Positions 8,450 through 16,025 of a stretch of 37,348 nucleotides of DNA are shown piece after piece; within the stretch, counting starts at the first letter, position 1, and each line of letters begins with the position of its first letter. The position numbers and the translations under genes are program-made. The notes under the pieces are model-generated. The model did not search any database. It was not told where the DNA came from and saw only the letters and a list, made by a program, of their open reading frames with translations. The stretch spans positions 1 through 37,348 of the forward strand of contig JADGEA010000015.1 in NCBI GenBank assembly GCA_016744615.1, given 5' to 3'. Source of the DNA: Flavobacteriaceae bacterium. Lineage in GTDB: Bacteria; Bacteroidota; Bacteroidia; Flavobacteriales; Flavobacteriaceae.

Positions 8450-9832
8450 TTATTTAAATGAACAATCACAATTGGGTAATAGCTCAGTAATTTTCTTTAT
8501 TTCTTGTTCATTTAATTGATTATCTGCAATATAAAGACTGTATAAATTTGTTAACTTATTGATAGAATTAGGTAAACTACTTAATTGATTACCTTCCAAA
8601 TAAAGGCTGTTTAAATTTGTAAGGTTCCCAATGGAATCAGGAAGATTTACCAATTGATTACCTTCCAAATAAAGGTTGTGTAAATTTGTAAGGTTCCCAA
8701 TTGAATTAGGAAGATTTGCCAAATGATTATTATTTAATTTCAAAAGTTCTAAGTTATTAAGTTTTCCGATTGATTCTGGAAGACCAGACAATTGGTTCTT
8801 TTCTACATAAAGCATCAACAAGTTTGTTAAGCTTCCAAATGATTCTGGCAACTTTTTGAGCTTGTTGTTCGTAAGGTATAATTCCTGCAGATTGGATAAA
8901 TTTCCAAAAGATTCAGGAAGAGCTTTTAATTGATTTCCATATAAATTCAAATTATTAAGATTACTTAAGTTTCCAAATAAGTTAGGAAGTGACTTTAATT
9001 GATTTGCACTGAGATTAAGTAGTGTTAATCCACTTAGGCTAGTAAGTTGTTCTGGTAAAATGGTCAAAACATTTCCTCCTGCATGCAGTTCTCTTAGCTT
9101 TGAAAGTTTCCCAAGAGATTCAGGTAAATTCTTAAACTGGTTACTATTGATACTTAGTATTTCCAGATTTGTGAGATTACCAATAGATGAAGGTAAGGTT
9201 GTTAACTGATTCTCAATCAAAAATAGAATTTTGAGATTTGATAAATCCCCTATGGATCTTGGTAAATTGATTATTTTATTTCCTCCAAGTGAAAATTCTT
9301 CAAGGCTACTAAGGTTACCAATAGATTCAGGAATACTGGTTAGTTTACTTGTTGAAATATTGATGTTTTTCAGTTTCTTTAATTTTCCTATCGATTTTGG
9401 AAGGCTGGCAAGATCAGTAACCGTTACCTGTAAATACTCCAGATTGGTCAGGTCACCAAATGATTCTGGAAAACTTGTAATCTTACTATTGGTGAATTCT
9501 AAGACTTTAAGATTTTTTAGTTTCCCGATAGATTTCGGAAGACTTTTGATCTGATTCATACCTAGTTCAAGATTGGTAAGATTACTAAGAGAGCCTATTT
9601 CTTTTGGAAGTTCGGTTATCTGGGTATTTCGAATTGTTAAGTACTTTAGATTTTTTAAATTTTTGATATCTTTTGGTAAACTGACCAGATCTTTATTTGT
9701 TAGTTCTAAGCTAAAAACCAACTCAGGTGCTTTTAAAGCTTCTTCTAATGATTTATAGGTTTTCCCTTCTTGTGCAATTAAGACAATACTACTGAAAAGA
9801 AAAAAAGTAAAAAATGTTATGTAATTTTTCAT
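8450..9832 (-). CDS. Secreted leucine-rich-repeat protein (about 17-18 repeats)
   Basis: Signal peptide (ends IVLIAQEG), then a solenoid of 23-residue leucine-rich repeats from about residue 38 to 445 with consensus LxxLPxSIGNLTNLxxLxLxxNQ, capped by LNEQEIKKITELLPNCDCSFK with two cysteines. The 69-bp DNA units are recognisable as repeats, and the two at about 8570-8710 are nearly identical, so the array is still changing by duplication. LRR proteins of this kind bind other proteins; the partner here is unknown. No sorting domain is visible at the C-terminus. It is preceded by a hairpin at 9847-9877, 15 bp before the start codon, and followed by the lipoprotein gene after 25 bp. Confidence 0.9.
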   Translation of the reverse strand: MKNYITFFTFFLFSSIVLIAQEGKTYKSLEEALKAPELVFSLELTNKDLVSLPKDIKNLKNLKYLTIRNTQITELPKEIGSLSNLTNLELGMNQIKSLPKSIGKLKNLKVLEFTNSKITSFPESFGDLTNLEYLQVTVTDLASLPKSIGKLKKLKNINISTSKLTSIPESIGNLSSLEEFSLGGNKIINLPRSIGDLSNLKILFLIENQLTTLPSSIGNLTNLEILSINSNQFKNLPESLGKLSKLRELHAGGNVLTILPEQLTSLSGLTLLNLSANQLKSLPNLFGNLSNLNNLNLYGNQLKALPESFGNLSNLQELYLTNNKLKKLPESFGSLTNLLMLYVEKNQLSGLPESIGKLNNLELLKLNNNHLANLPNSIGNLTNLHNLYLEGNQLVNLPDSIGNLTNLNSLYLEGNQLSSLPNSINKLTNLYSLYIADNQLNEQEIKKITELLPNCDCSFK

Positions 9833-9846
9833 TTTATAGTTTTTAA

Positions 9847-9877
9847 CTCAGCAGGTGACTCTAAATCGCCTGCTGAG
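9847..9877 (-). promoter_or_regulatory. Intergenic hairpin 14 nt before the LRR start codon
   Basis: Perfect 9-bp arms CTCAGCAGG (9847-9855) and CCTGCTGAG (9869-9877) with a 13-nt loop, in the 54-bp spacer between the DUF805 and LRR genes. There is no T-run after it on the minus strand, so it is unlikely to be a simple terminator. Similar long hairpins stand before two other genes of this operon. Confidence 0.55.
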
Positions 9878-9886
9878 AGTATAAGA

Positions 9887-10237
9887 TTAAATATTCTCAA
9901 TAGGTTTTGTGCCATATTGATTATCAACTTCATTGCCATCTTGTATCCAAAAAACAATAAGTACTATTGTTCCTATAATTGGAATAAAATTCAATAATTG
10001 CCACCATCCACTTTTTCCGGTGTCATGTAAACGTCTTGTGCCAACTGCAATAGAAGGGACAAATAACACCAAACCCAAAAGGCTGTATATTAATGATGTA
10101 CCTATAAAGTTGCCAATCACTCCGGCAATAATTGATAAGATAAAGTAAACCAGAATAAACATCCAGAATTCTTTTTTACCTGCTCTTCCGTTAAAATTTG
10201 CATAATTGTCTTTTACTACTTTTAAAAACCATTCCAT
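9887..10237 (-). CDS. DUF805 inner-membrane protein
   Basis: A 116-residue integral membrane protein with the DUF805 pattern: an N-terminal FNGRAGKKEFWMF, three to four hydrophobic segments, the RRLHDTGKSGWWQLLNFIPIIGTIVLIVFW signature and a short polar tail (GNEVDNQYG). The domain family is widespread and its function is unknown. It is the only integral inner-membrane protein in an operon of exported proteins, and is separated from the upstream gene by 27 bp. Confidence 0.9.
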   Translation of the reverse strand: MEWFLKVVKDNYANFNGRAGKKEFWMFILVYFILSIIAGVIGNFIGTSLIYSLLGLVLFVPSIAVGTRRLHDTGKSGWWQLLNFIPIIGTIVLIVFWIQDGNEVDNQYGTKPIENI

Positions 10238-10264
10238 AATTATTTTTGTTTTAGTGTTATTAAT

Positions 10265-11338
10265 TTATTTTCTGCTTTCTTTTACTAGATAAAATCCAAG
10301 TGTTGGAAAAGGGATTAATAAAGGTTCATGATCATTTTTATATCTAAAATCTTGTAAATACATTTTATCTTCATAAACACTTCCTTCATCCAATTCACAC
10401 GAAAAACCACTTGGAATATTTAAGCTACTTGATTGTGAAAACACATCACCATAATCATCAAAGGTTACATATTTTATAGTCAACGATTCTTTTGATATTT
10501 TTAAAATTTTGAATTTTCCAATATGAGCATCTGAGGTAACATAAAGTATAACATCACCCTCTTTTAGTTTAAAACCTGATTCTTGTATAGGCCATATTCT
10601 GTTTTGTGCTCCATCTATAAAACTGTTGACCACATCTTTGTCTATGGTTTGAAAATAGCGGTCATTTTCCAGTCTTAACCGGTCAAACATCATATTGTCA
10701 AATTCAAGATCTGTCTCTATAAGCGTAGCTATTCGGGTTCTTTCTGCTCTTGATCTTTTCCCTTCTTTTGTGGTTGCAAATGTTTCCTCTTTTAAAACTA
10801 GTCCGTTCCAGGTATAAATATCATAAGCATCATTAACTTTGTAATAAACAGCCTCTTTGCCAAGTATTTTTGATGTACCATTTTTCATAGTATTATAAAC
10901 GGTTTCTACCCATGAACCGGTAACTTGATAAAACTGGAACCGTTTTCTACAATCCATTCGAATTGTGTTGGGATTATCTCTTAATCTATTTTCTTCAAAA
11001 TTGTAATAATATTGATGATCATCAATCCATAGTATTTCATATTTTTTCTTTTTAGGAATCGGATCTCCACCAAATTTTGCTACTTCCCAGCTTTCTTCAA
11101 AAGCGACATCACCATAATCATCCCAGTAATAATTAATGATCTCAGCTACATAGGGTACACCTTCTTTCCATTTACTTTTTTCTCTATTATTATCAGAAAA
11201 ATGAGAATGTGTGGTATATTTTCTTAGCTCATATTCTATTTTACCAGATTTGACCTTGTAGGGTTTAAACTCTTGAGCCAGCAAATTTTGAACTAAAATA
11301 AGTGTGAGTATAAATATTATTTGTTTTGATATTTTCAT
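10265..11338 (-). CDS. Secreted protein with KSG-x-I-x-Y opening, function unknown
   Basis: Signal peptide (QNLLAQEF, about residue 22) followed directly by YKVKSGKIEYELRKY, the same opening as the lipoprotein at 7540-8424 and the interrupted gene at 12090-12731. Later come ILWIDDHQYYYNFEENRL, LGKEAVYYKVNDAYDIYTWNG and LVLKEE, which align in order with the other two but are diverged. The C-terminal third (about 240-357) is an extra region with alternating beta strands. At 357 aa it is the longest of the three. Its ATG abuts the stop codon of the preceding gene (TAA then ATG), suggesting translational coupling. Function unknown. Confidence 0.7.
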   Translation of the reverse strand: MKISKQIIFILTLILVQNLLAQEFKPYKVKSGKIEYELRKYTTHSHFSDNNREKSKWKEGVPYVAEIINYYWDDYGDVAFEESWEVAKFGGDPIPKKKKYEILWIDDHQYYYNFEENRLRDNPNTIRMDCRKRFQFYQVTGSWVETVYNTMKNGTSKILGKEAVYYKVNDAYDIYTWNGLVLKEETFATTKEGKRSRAERTRIATLIETDLEFDNMMFDRLRLENDRYFQTIDKDVVNSFIDGAQNRIWPIQESGFKLKEGDVILYVTSDAHIGKFKILKISKESLTIKYVTFDDYGDVFSQSSSLNIPSGFSCELDEGSVYEDKMYLQDFRYKNDHEPLLIPFPTLGFYLVKESRK

Positions 11339-11992
11339 TTATTTTAATCCCATTCCTGTTTTCAATTGTTCAATTAAAAAATTATAGGCTGCTTTGATTT
11401 GTCCTTCTTTTGCTTTCGGATATTCTTTTAATGTTAGAACCTTAAACTCATCGTAAGTAAACCAAATAGAATTTGGTCTAAAAAAGCCAGATTCGTATAG
11501 TTCCTTTTCTCCTTCCAACATTAGTTGACTTATTTTTTCATCTGTAGTGGCTTCCTTAAAAATAGCTAAGGCATCTTGTTTACCCGTTTCCATTTCATTA
11601 AGAAAATTTACGACTTCATTCTTTTTTGCTTCATCAATTTTTATTTTGTTTCCTTGATCTGCATTTATATAGGTGTCAATAAATTTAAAAGCATCTTCTT
11701 TGGTAAATCCGCTTTTATCATTTTCAATTTCTTCCATAATCCCCATATTATTAAGCATTTTATCAAAATCTGCTTGATTGGTAATTTTTTTACTATCGTC
11801 ATATTTTAATAAAAAATCGATCATGGGAGCAGATGCTTCTATTGCTTCTTTATTTATTTCTACCGCTTTATCATCTAGCATAAAATTTGTTTTGGCAACT
11901 AGTTTTTTTGCCCTTTCATAACTTATTTCTTCTTGCGCTTGTAGAGTGAAAACAAGCATTATTGTAAGTATTGTTATAGGTATTTTTTTCAT
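11339..11992 (-). CDS. Secreted alpha-helical protein, function unknown
   Basis: Signal peptide (FTLQAQEE), then a 195-residue acidic/lysine-rich helical mature protein with no recognised domain; it ends with a segment (WFTYDEFKVLTLKEYPKAKEGQIKAAYNF) that is more aromatic than the rest. Its stop codon is immediately followed by the ATG of the next gene. A long hairpin (12017-12088) lies 24 bp before its start. Probably periplasmic or outer-membrane associated through operon partners; no function can be assigned. Confidence 0.7.
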   Translation of the reverse strand: MKKIPITILTIMLVFTLQAQEEISYERAKKLVAKTNFMLDDKAVEINKEAIEASAPMIDFLLKYDDSKKITNQADFDKMLNNMGIMEEIENDKSGFTKEDAFKFIDTYINADQGNKIKIDEAKKNEVVNFLNEMETGKQDALAIFKEATTDEKISQLMLEGEKELYESGFFRPNSIWFTYDEFKVLTLKEYPKAKEGQIKAAYNFLIEQLKTGMGLK

Positions 11993-12016
11993 ATAGCTTG
12001 TTTTAACGAATATTAT

Positions 12017-12088
12017 ACATAGAAAATGGAGTTATAAAATAGGGGAGAAAAGAGATCTGTATTTATTTACAATCCCCCTTTTCTATGT
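12017..12088 (-). promoter_or_regulatory. Long intergenic hairpin between the interrupted gene and the next CDS
   Basis: Perfect 10-bp arms ACATAGAAAA (12017-12026) and TTTTCTATGT (12079-12088), with a nested AGGGGA/TCCCC pairing inside the 52-nt loop. It occupies most of the spacer and ends 24 bp before the start codon at 11992. There is no T-run, so it is more like a processing, stability or translation-control structure than a terminator. Confidence 0.5.
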
Positions 12089-12089
12089 T

Positions 12090-12731
12090 TTAGTTTTGAC
12101 CGCCAAACAAGCTATTTAAACCTTCCGGCATTTCAACTTCTTGTATTTCCATACCTTTTGGTACTTTAAATTTACTTGTAGAAACTTTGGTGTCAATTGT
12201 TATTTTTGTTGCGACCTCTTCCATTTTCATTCCAAATATTTTAGTTTTTGATCTTAGTGCAAGACCTTTCCATATGCAGATTTCACCCAATGAACCTTGC
12301 CATATCTCGCATTTTTTACCTAAAATAGTATCTGTTTCACCAGTATCACTAAAACCTAATGCTCTCATTGATTTTCTTCCTAATTCTTCCTAATTTCCTT
12401 TGGAACTGGCATAAGTTTCATATACCGGATTTTTACCTTTATTTACTGTATTCTCTTTATAATTTATGGTATAAACTGTTGGTCCAATTAATATTGTTCC
12501 TTCTTTTTCTTCTGTTTTATGTCCGAATATTTTAGTAATAGATTCTCCATAATCCGCTTGTTTATAGCCATATTCATCAATATATTTTGTGGTGGTTCCT
12601 TTTGTTTTACCAGTTTTTTGGTATTCAATGATTCCAGATTTAAAAGGAAAAACTTTATAATTAGACTTTTTCTGAGCATAGATGCTAATGCTAATAAAAA
12701 TTGCTAAAAAAATGAAGATTATTTTTTTCAT
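12090..12731 (-). pseudogene. KSG-x-I-x-Y family gene interrupted by one in-frame TAG
   Basis: Two open frames, 12390-12731 (113 aa) and 12090-12368 (92 aa), are in the same reading frame, separated by one TAG (12390-12392) and seven sense codons (EELGRKS). Read through, they give a 213-aa secreted protein: signal peptide (ISIYAQKK), KSGIIEYQKTG, YGESITKIFGHKTEE, TVYTINYKENTV, then LGKKCEIWQGSLGEICIWKGLALR and a C-terminus MPEGLNSLFGGQN. This matches the order of segments in the intact lipoprotein at 7540-8424. A single nonsense change with the frame otherwise intact suggests a recent mutation, a sequencing error, or stop-codon readthrough. The first half alone would be exported but would lack the CEIW core. 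Confidence 0.8.
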
Positions 12732-12741
12732 AATATTTATT

Positions 12742-13557
12742 TTAATTGTTTGTTGCTATAAGAATGTTTTTTAAAAACCTGTCATTGGTACTAATATCTG
12801 ATCGGCTAATGGTAATACCGATCAAATTGCCTTTGATATCTCCTTTATGAAAAATATGCTGACCATCATAATAAATTTCCATTTCATTGTTTTTGTAAAT
12901 CATTGCAATATGTCTCCATACGGGTGTAGGAGACTCCTGGTAGTATTCTGCCCCATTTAAAGTCCCTTGGGTAAGATCATCGGTTACACCAAAAGTGGTA
13001 AATGTAAAATCGTTATAAAAATTTTCATCATCAACAATATCTTTTTGATTTTTAAGATCATAAAATTTTATATAGTATCGTTGATCTAAAGAATTTGCTG
13101 AAAAACTTGCATCAAATTCTAAAGTAAAACTATCTGGTAAATAATCATCCTTGTTTTGGGTGATAACAGGTGAAATTCCTTGGCGAGAACCTAATCGTAT
13201 TACTTTCTCACCTTCATATTCAATAATTTCACTATTATCTTTCGCATTTGAAAATGTAGTTCTCCATTTGTTAGGGTGTTGATTTATTACTTCATTACCA
13301 CTTAGATCATCAAAGAATATTGTAGTTTCTCCGGTTACAAAATCATCATAATTTCTATAATTATTATTGTATTTATCCGAGCTATTTTCAGCTATATCAT
13401 CGTTGCCATTTTTAGATTCATTTTCCTCTGGATTGATCACCTGTTCAATTTTTCTATCTATTTTCTTTTGCAGTTTTTTAAAGAACTGGGCTTGTGTATT
13501 ATTTGAAAACAAAAGAGACAATAAAATTATAAGTGCTGTTGTTTTGATTAATTTCAT
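12742..13557 (-). CDS. Secreted LamG/concanavalin-like protein, paralogue of the OmpA-domain protein
   Basis: Signal peptide (SNNTQAQFF), a charged linker (KKLQKKIDRKIEQV...NESKNGNDDIAENSS), then a jelly-roll-like domain of about 200 residues. It parallels the N-terminal two thirds of the neighbour at 13645-14901: both have the linker, FVTGETTIFFDDL against FVPGDTVIFEDI, NKDDYLPDSFTLEFD against NKDYLPEIFTIEFD, WRHIAMIYKNNEMEIYYD against WRHISVAFTKGKLKAYMD, and GNLIGITI against GNPTGITI. It lacks the C-terminal OmpA domain. Probably periplasmic or surface; it may bind a carbohydrate, but no ligand residues can be named. The two genes look like a tandem duplication with later loss or gain of the OmpA domain. 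Confidence 0.8.
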   Translation of the reverse strand: MKLIKTTALIILLSLLFSNNTQAQFFKKLQKKIDRKIEQVINPEENESKNGNDDIAENSSDKYNNNYRNYDDFVTGETTIFFDDLSGNEVINQHPNKWRTTFSNAKDNSEIIEYEGEKVIRLGSRQGISPVITQNKDDYLPDSFTLEFDASFSANSLDQRYYIKFYDLKNQKDIVDDENFYNDFTFTTFGVTDDLTQGTLNGAEYYQESPTPVWRHIAMIYKNNEMEIYYDGQHIFHKGDIKGNLIGITISRSDISTNDRFLKNILIATNN

Positions 13558-13574
13558 AGAAATTTGATTTTGAA

Positions 13575-13616
13575 CATCGAATGACTGAGGGATGAGGGGA
13601 TTAAAGTCATTCGATG
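13575..13616 (-). promoter_or_regulatory. Intergenic hairpin with C-rich loop before the LamG-like gene
   Basis: Perfect 12-bp arms CATCGAATGACT (13575-13586) and AGTCATTCGATG (13605-13616). On the minus strand the 18-nt loop is C-rich (contains CCCCTCATCCC), unusual in this AT-rich sequence. It lies 17 bp before the start codon at 13557 and 28 bp after the OmpA-domain stop. No T-run follows. Its inner TGACTTTAA and CCCTCA pieces recur in the hairpin at 19155-19219. Confidence 0.55.
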
Positions 13617-13644
13617 AATTTTGGTTAATGGATTTGGAAATTTA

Positions 13645-14901
13645 TTAAAATTTCACAAACTCTACTCTGCGATTATTTGCCTTACCTTCTGGAGTGCTGT
13701 TGTTATCAATAGGTTTGCTTTCGCCATAGCCATTATATTTCAACCTATCTTTTGATATTCCCATAGAAATTAGTTTCTCCATAACGGATTTTCCTCTTGC
13801 TTTTGACAGTTTAAGGTTGTTGGCATCATTTCCATCACTATCCGTATGGCCTTCAACACTAAAATTTAAGTCAGGTTGTTTTTGCATTAGCTGATAAATC
13901 TTATTGATTGGTCCCATACTTTCGGCTTTCAATGTCGCTTTGTTGATATCAAATCTAATTCCGTTTACAATAATTTTTCCTTCAGAAAGAACTCGGTCAT
14001 AATATTTTACACCACCTTTGGCGATACGGATGTTTTTGAGATATTTTTCCGGGTTATTTTCTGCTTTAATTGTAATACCTGTTGGATTTCCTTCAAAATG
14101 TGGAATATTAATTAACCTTGTATCATCCATATATGCTTTTAGTTTTCCTTTGGTAAAAGCAACTGAAATATGACGCCATCTTCCTTCATGATTCGTATTC
14201 CAATTCATTTTTTCTCTACCTGGATATCTTTGGTTTGAAGACCCCATTTCTAAACCATTTACATAAATTTCTAAATATCCACCATTTATTCTTTTTTGAT
14301 TTTTTTTATCATAAAAGTATAACCAGTAGCGATATGGGCCTTCTGCTTTAAAATACACATCAAATTCTATAGTGAATATTTCTGGTAAATAATCTTTATT
14401 AGAGTTTTTTAAATACGGAACGATATTACCTCCTTGTAAAAACATTATTACATTATCCCCATCTACATTAGCGATTTCTGCATTTCCGCTAATTAAATCC
14501 CATCTACTAGGGAATTCACCATTTTCCTCATCAGTACTTGGAATATCTTCAAAAATTACCGTATCACCTGGGACAAAATCAAATTTACTCCAAACTACAT
14601 TGGGTTGGTGTGGTGCATCAGCATCTACCTCATTATTGTTAGGTGTCTTTTTATTTTTATCAGAAGATGAGTTTGATTTACTATCTTCTTTTTCATTGGA
14701 TTTACCATCAATGGCATCTTCTACTTTATCAAGGTTATCGTCAATTGCTTTATCAGCTCTTCTTTCTGCCCTGCGTTCAACTTCTCTTTCAACTTTGTTT
14801 TCAACATGTCTTTGTAATCTATTTAAAAATTGTGCTTCGGTCTTTTGCGGAATTGCAAAAGCAAAAAAGGTAATGAAGACAGGGATCAAGTAGTTATTCA
14901 T
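13645..14901 (-). CDS. OmpA-domain protein with N-terminal LamG-like domain
   Basis: Signal peptide (IPQKTEAQF), a highly charged coiled linker (VENKVEREVERRAERRADK) and a Ser/Asn/Lys low-complexity stretch. A jelly-roll/LamG-like domain (about residues 105-295) and a C-terminal OmpA/MotB peptidoglycan-binding domain (about 305-418) follow. The OmpA domain shows IRFDINKATLKAES, VEGHTDSDG, LKLSKARGKSVMEKLISMGI and YGESKPIDNNSTPEGKANNR. It probably tethers the outer membrane or a surface complex to peptidoglycan. There is no beta-barrel. It is the first gene of the minus-strand operon, with a -10-like element at 14925-14932 and a palindromic operator just upstream, so it sets the expression of the genes below it. 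Confidence 0.88.
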   Translation of the reverse strand: MNNYLIPVFITFFAFAIPQKTEAQFLNRLQRHVENKVEREVERRAERRADKAIDDNLDKVEDAIDGKSNEKEDSKSNSSSDKNKKTPNNNEVDADAPHQPNVVWSKFDFVPGDTVIFEDIPSTDEENGEFPSRWDLISGNAEIANVDGDNVIMFLQGGNIVPYLKNSNKDYLPEIFTIEFDVYFKAEGPYRYWLYFYDKKNQKRINGGYLEIYVNGLEMGSSNQRYPGREKMNWNTNHEGRWRHISVAFTKGKLKAYMDDTRLINIPHFEGNPTGITIKAENNPEKYLKNIRIAKGGVKYYDRVLSEGKIIVNGIRFDINKATLKAESMGPINKIYQLMQKQPDLNFSVEGHTDSDGNDANNLKLSKARGKSVMEKLISMGISKDRLKYNGYGESKPIDNNSTPEGKANNRRVEFVKF

Positions 14902-14924
14902 TGTATATAGTTTAAAATTCTACT

Positions 14925-14993
14925 CAAAATTATCTTATGTACGAATACAAAACCTCATACTTTTGGTCAAAAACAACTCATACTTTAGTATGA
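14925..14993 (-). promoter_or_regulatory. Promoter and palindromic operator for the OmpA-led operon
   Basis: On the minus strand TAATTTTG (14932-14925) matches TAnnTTTG and predicts transcription starting about 17 bp before the ATG. Upstream, TCATACT (14955-14961) pairs with AGTATGA (14987-14993) over 39 bp, and a third half-site (14978-14984) forms the perfect 16-bp palindrome TCATACTTTAGTATGA. The proximal edge is 23 bp from the -10-like element. The same arrangement with the same 23 bp occurs at 19243-19310 between the two LuxR genes. The position just upstream of the promoter suits an activator; the TPR-LuxR proteins next door are the natural candidates, by inference only. Confidence 0.6.
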
Positions 14994-15306
14994 TTTTTGG
15001 TTTTGTTAATGATTATGATATTTTTTTAAAAAAATAATCAAGAGAAACACTCAATATTCGTACCTGTAAACAACATATTATCAGCATGATAAAACATTAG
15101 TATTTCTTAAAAGGAAATATTTTTATATTTTAAGTCGTATTTCTGTTTTAGAAACTCAAAAAAAGATTACCAAGTTCAATTAAGTTTTTGGGTGTCAAAT
15201 TTCACTCAAAAATTAGTTATAAAAAACGAATTAAGTTGGAAGATTTAATTTTTAAAACCAACTTAAATATCTACTTTTATGGCTTATTCATCAATAATTT
15301 ATTTCT
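14994..15306. other. Rest of the divergent spacer between the OmpA operon and the purine-transport genes
   Basis: AT-rich, no gene. It holds two inverted repeats. GTACGAATA (14939-14947) with TATTCGTAC (15055-15063) brackets the operator region. TTAAGTTGG (15231-15239) with CCAACTTAA (15258-15266) forms a hairpin 40 bp before the outer-membrane gene at 15307. I see no purine riboswitch core and no strong TAnnTTTG element for the rightward genes. Confidence 0.5.
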
Positions 15307-16005
15307 ATGAAAAAACTTTATGTTTTTGGTTTAATGATAGTCATTATTCCAATGATTTTACAATCTGTAAAAGCACAAAATCTACAACTTCATTACGATT
15401 TTGAGCGAGAATTTATAACATCAACCTTTGAATATGGTAAATTCACTGAAAAAGGGAATACTTTTATGTTTTTAGATATGGATTATTCCCGAACAGATGG
15501 AGCAGGTTTGGCTTATTGGGAAATTAGCCATGAATTTAAGATCAATAAAGTATTTGAGGGGTTTGGAATTCATGTAGAATACAATGATGGATTGTTATTT
15601 GGAGATAAGGAAATACCTGCTTTAGGGTTTCCTATCAATAAAGCCTTTTTATTGGGTGTTGGATTTCCGGTTAAAATTGGGAATTTCACCCTGAATACTG
15701 CTGTTATGGGTAAGTATTTTGGAGGGTATGATGATAATTCTCTAGACGGGCAACTAACAATTGTTTGGTTTCAAATGTTTTTAGACGGAAAACTTACTTT
15801 TACAGGATTTGCTGATTTTTGGTCGCAGAATTTGAATAATAATGGAACAAAATATGGCGTTTTCCTTGCCGAACCTCAGTTATGGTATAATATCAATAAA
15901 TCAATTTCTGTGGGTAGTGAAATTGAATTTAGCAAAAATTTTATCCCTGCTGATAATGGCAAATTTAAAGTGCGACCTACCGCTGCAGTAAAATGGAATA
16001 TTTAA
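15307..16005 (+). CDS. Tsx/DUF5020-like outer-membrane protein
   Basis: Signal peptide (QSVKAQNL), then about 210 residues of amphipathic beta strands ending in an aromatic/hydrophobic C-terminus (AAVKWNI), the pattern of a small outer-membrane barrel. The opening (LQLHYDFEREFITSTFEYGKF) and segments FMFLDMDYSR, YWEISHEF and GIHVEYNDG fit the DUF5020 family, related to the nucleoside channel Tsx. It lies 20 bp before an NCS2 purine permease, which supports a joint route for nucleosides or bases across both membranes. Family assignment is fairly sure; the substrate is inferred from the neighbour. Confidence 0.78.
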   Translation: MKKLYVFGLMIVIIPMILQSVKAQNLQLHYDFEREFITSTFEYGKFTEKGNTFMFLDMDYSRTDGAGLAYWEISHEFKINKVFEGFGIHVEYNDGLLFGDKEIPALGFPINKAFLLGVGFPVKIGNFTLNTAVMGKYFGGYDDNSLDGQLTIVWFQMFLDGKLTFTGFADFWSQNLNNNGTKYGVFLAEPQLWYNINKSISVGSEIEFSKNFIPADNGKFKVRPTAAVKWNI

Positions 16006-16025
16006 TCATAATTTAAATTAACAAG

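Noticed and set aside
8425..8469. Longer start for the lipoprotein at 7540 (from 8469)
   Set aside because: It would overlap the LRR gene end and bury the lipoprotein signal; the start at 8424 is consistent with export.
9231..9758. Plus-strand open frames across the LRR gene
   Set aside because: They are shadows caused by the repeat structure and biased codons of the minus-strand LRR gene.
15231..15266. Hairpin before the purine-transport genes as a purine riboswitch
   Set aside because: It is a single stem; no three-way junction or conserved purine-riboswitch core is visible.
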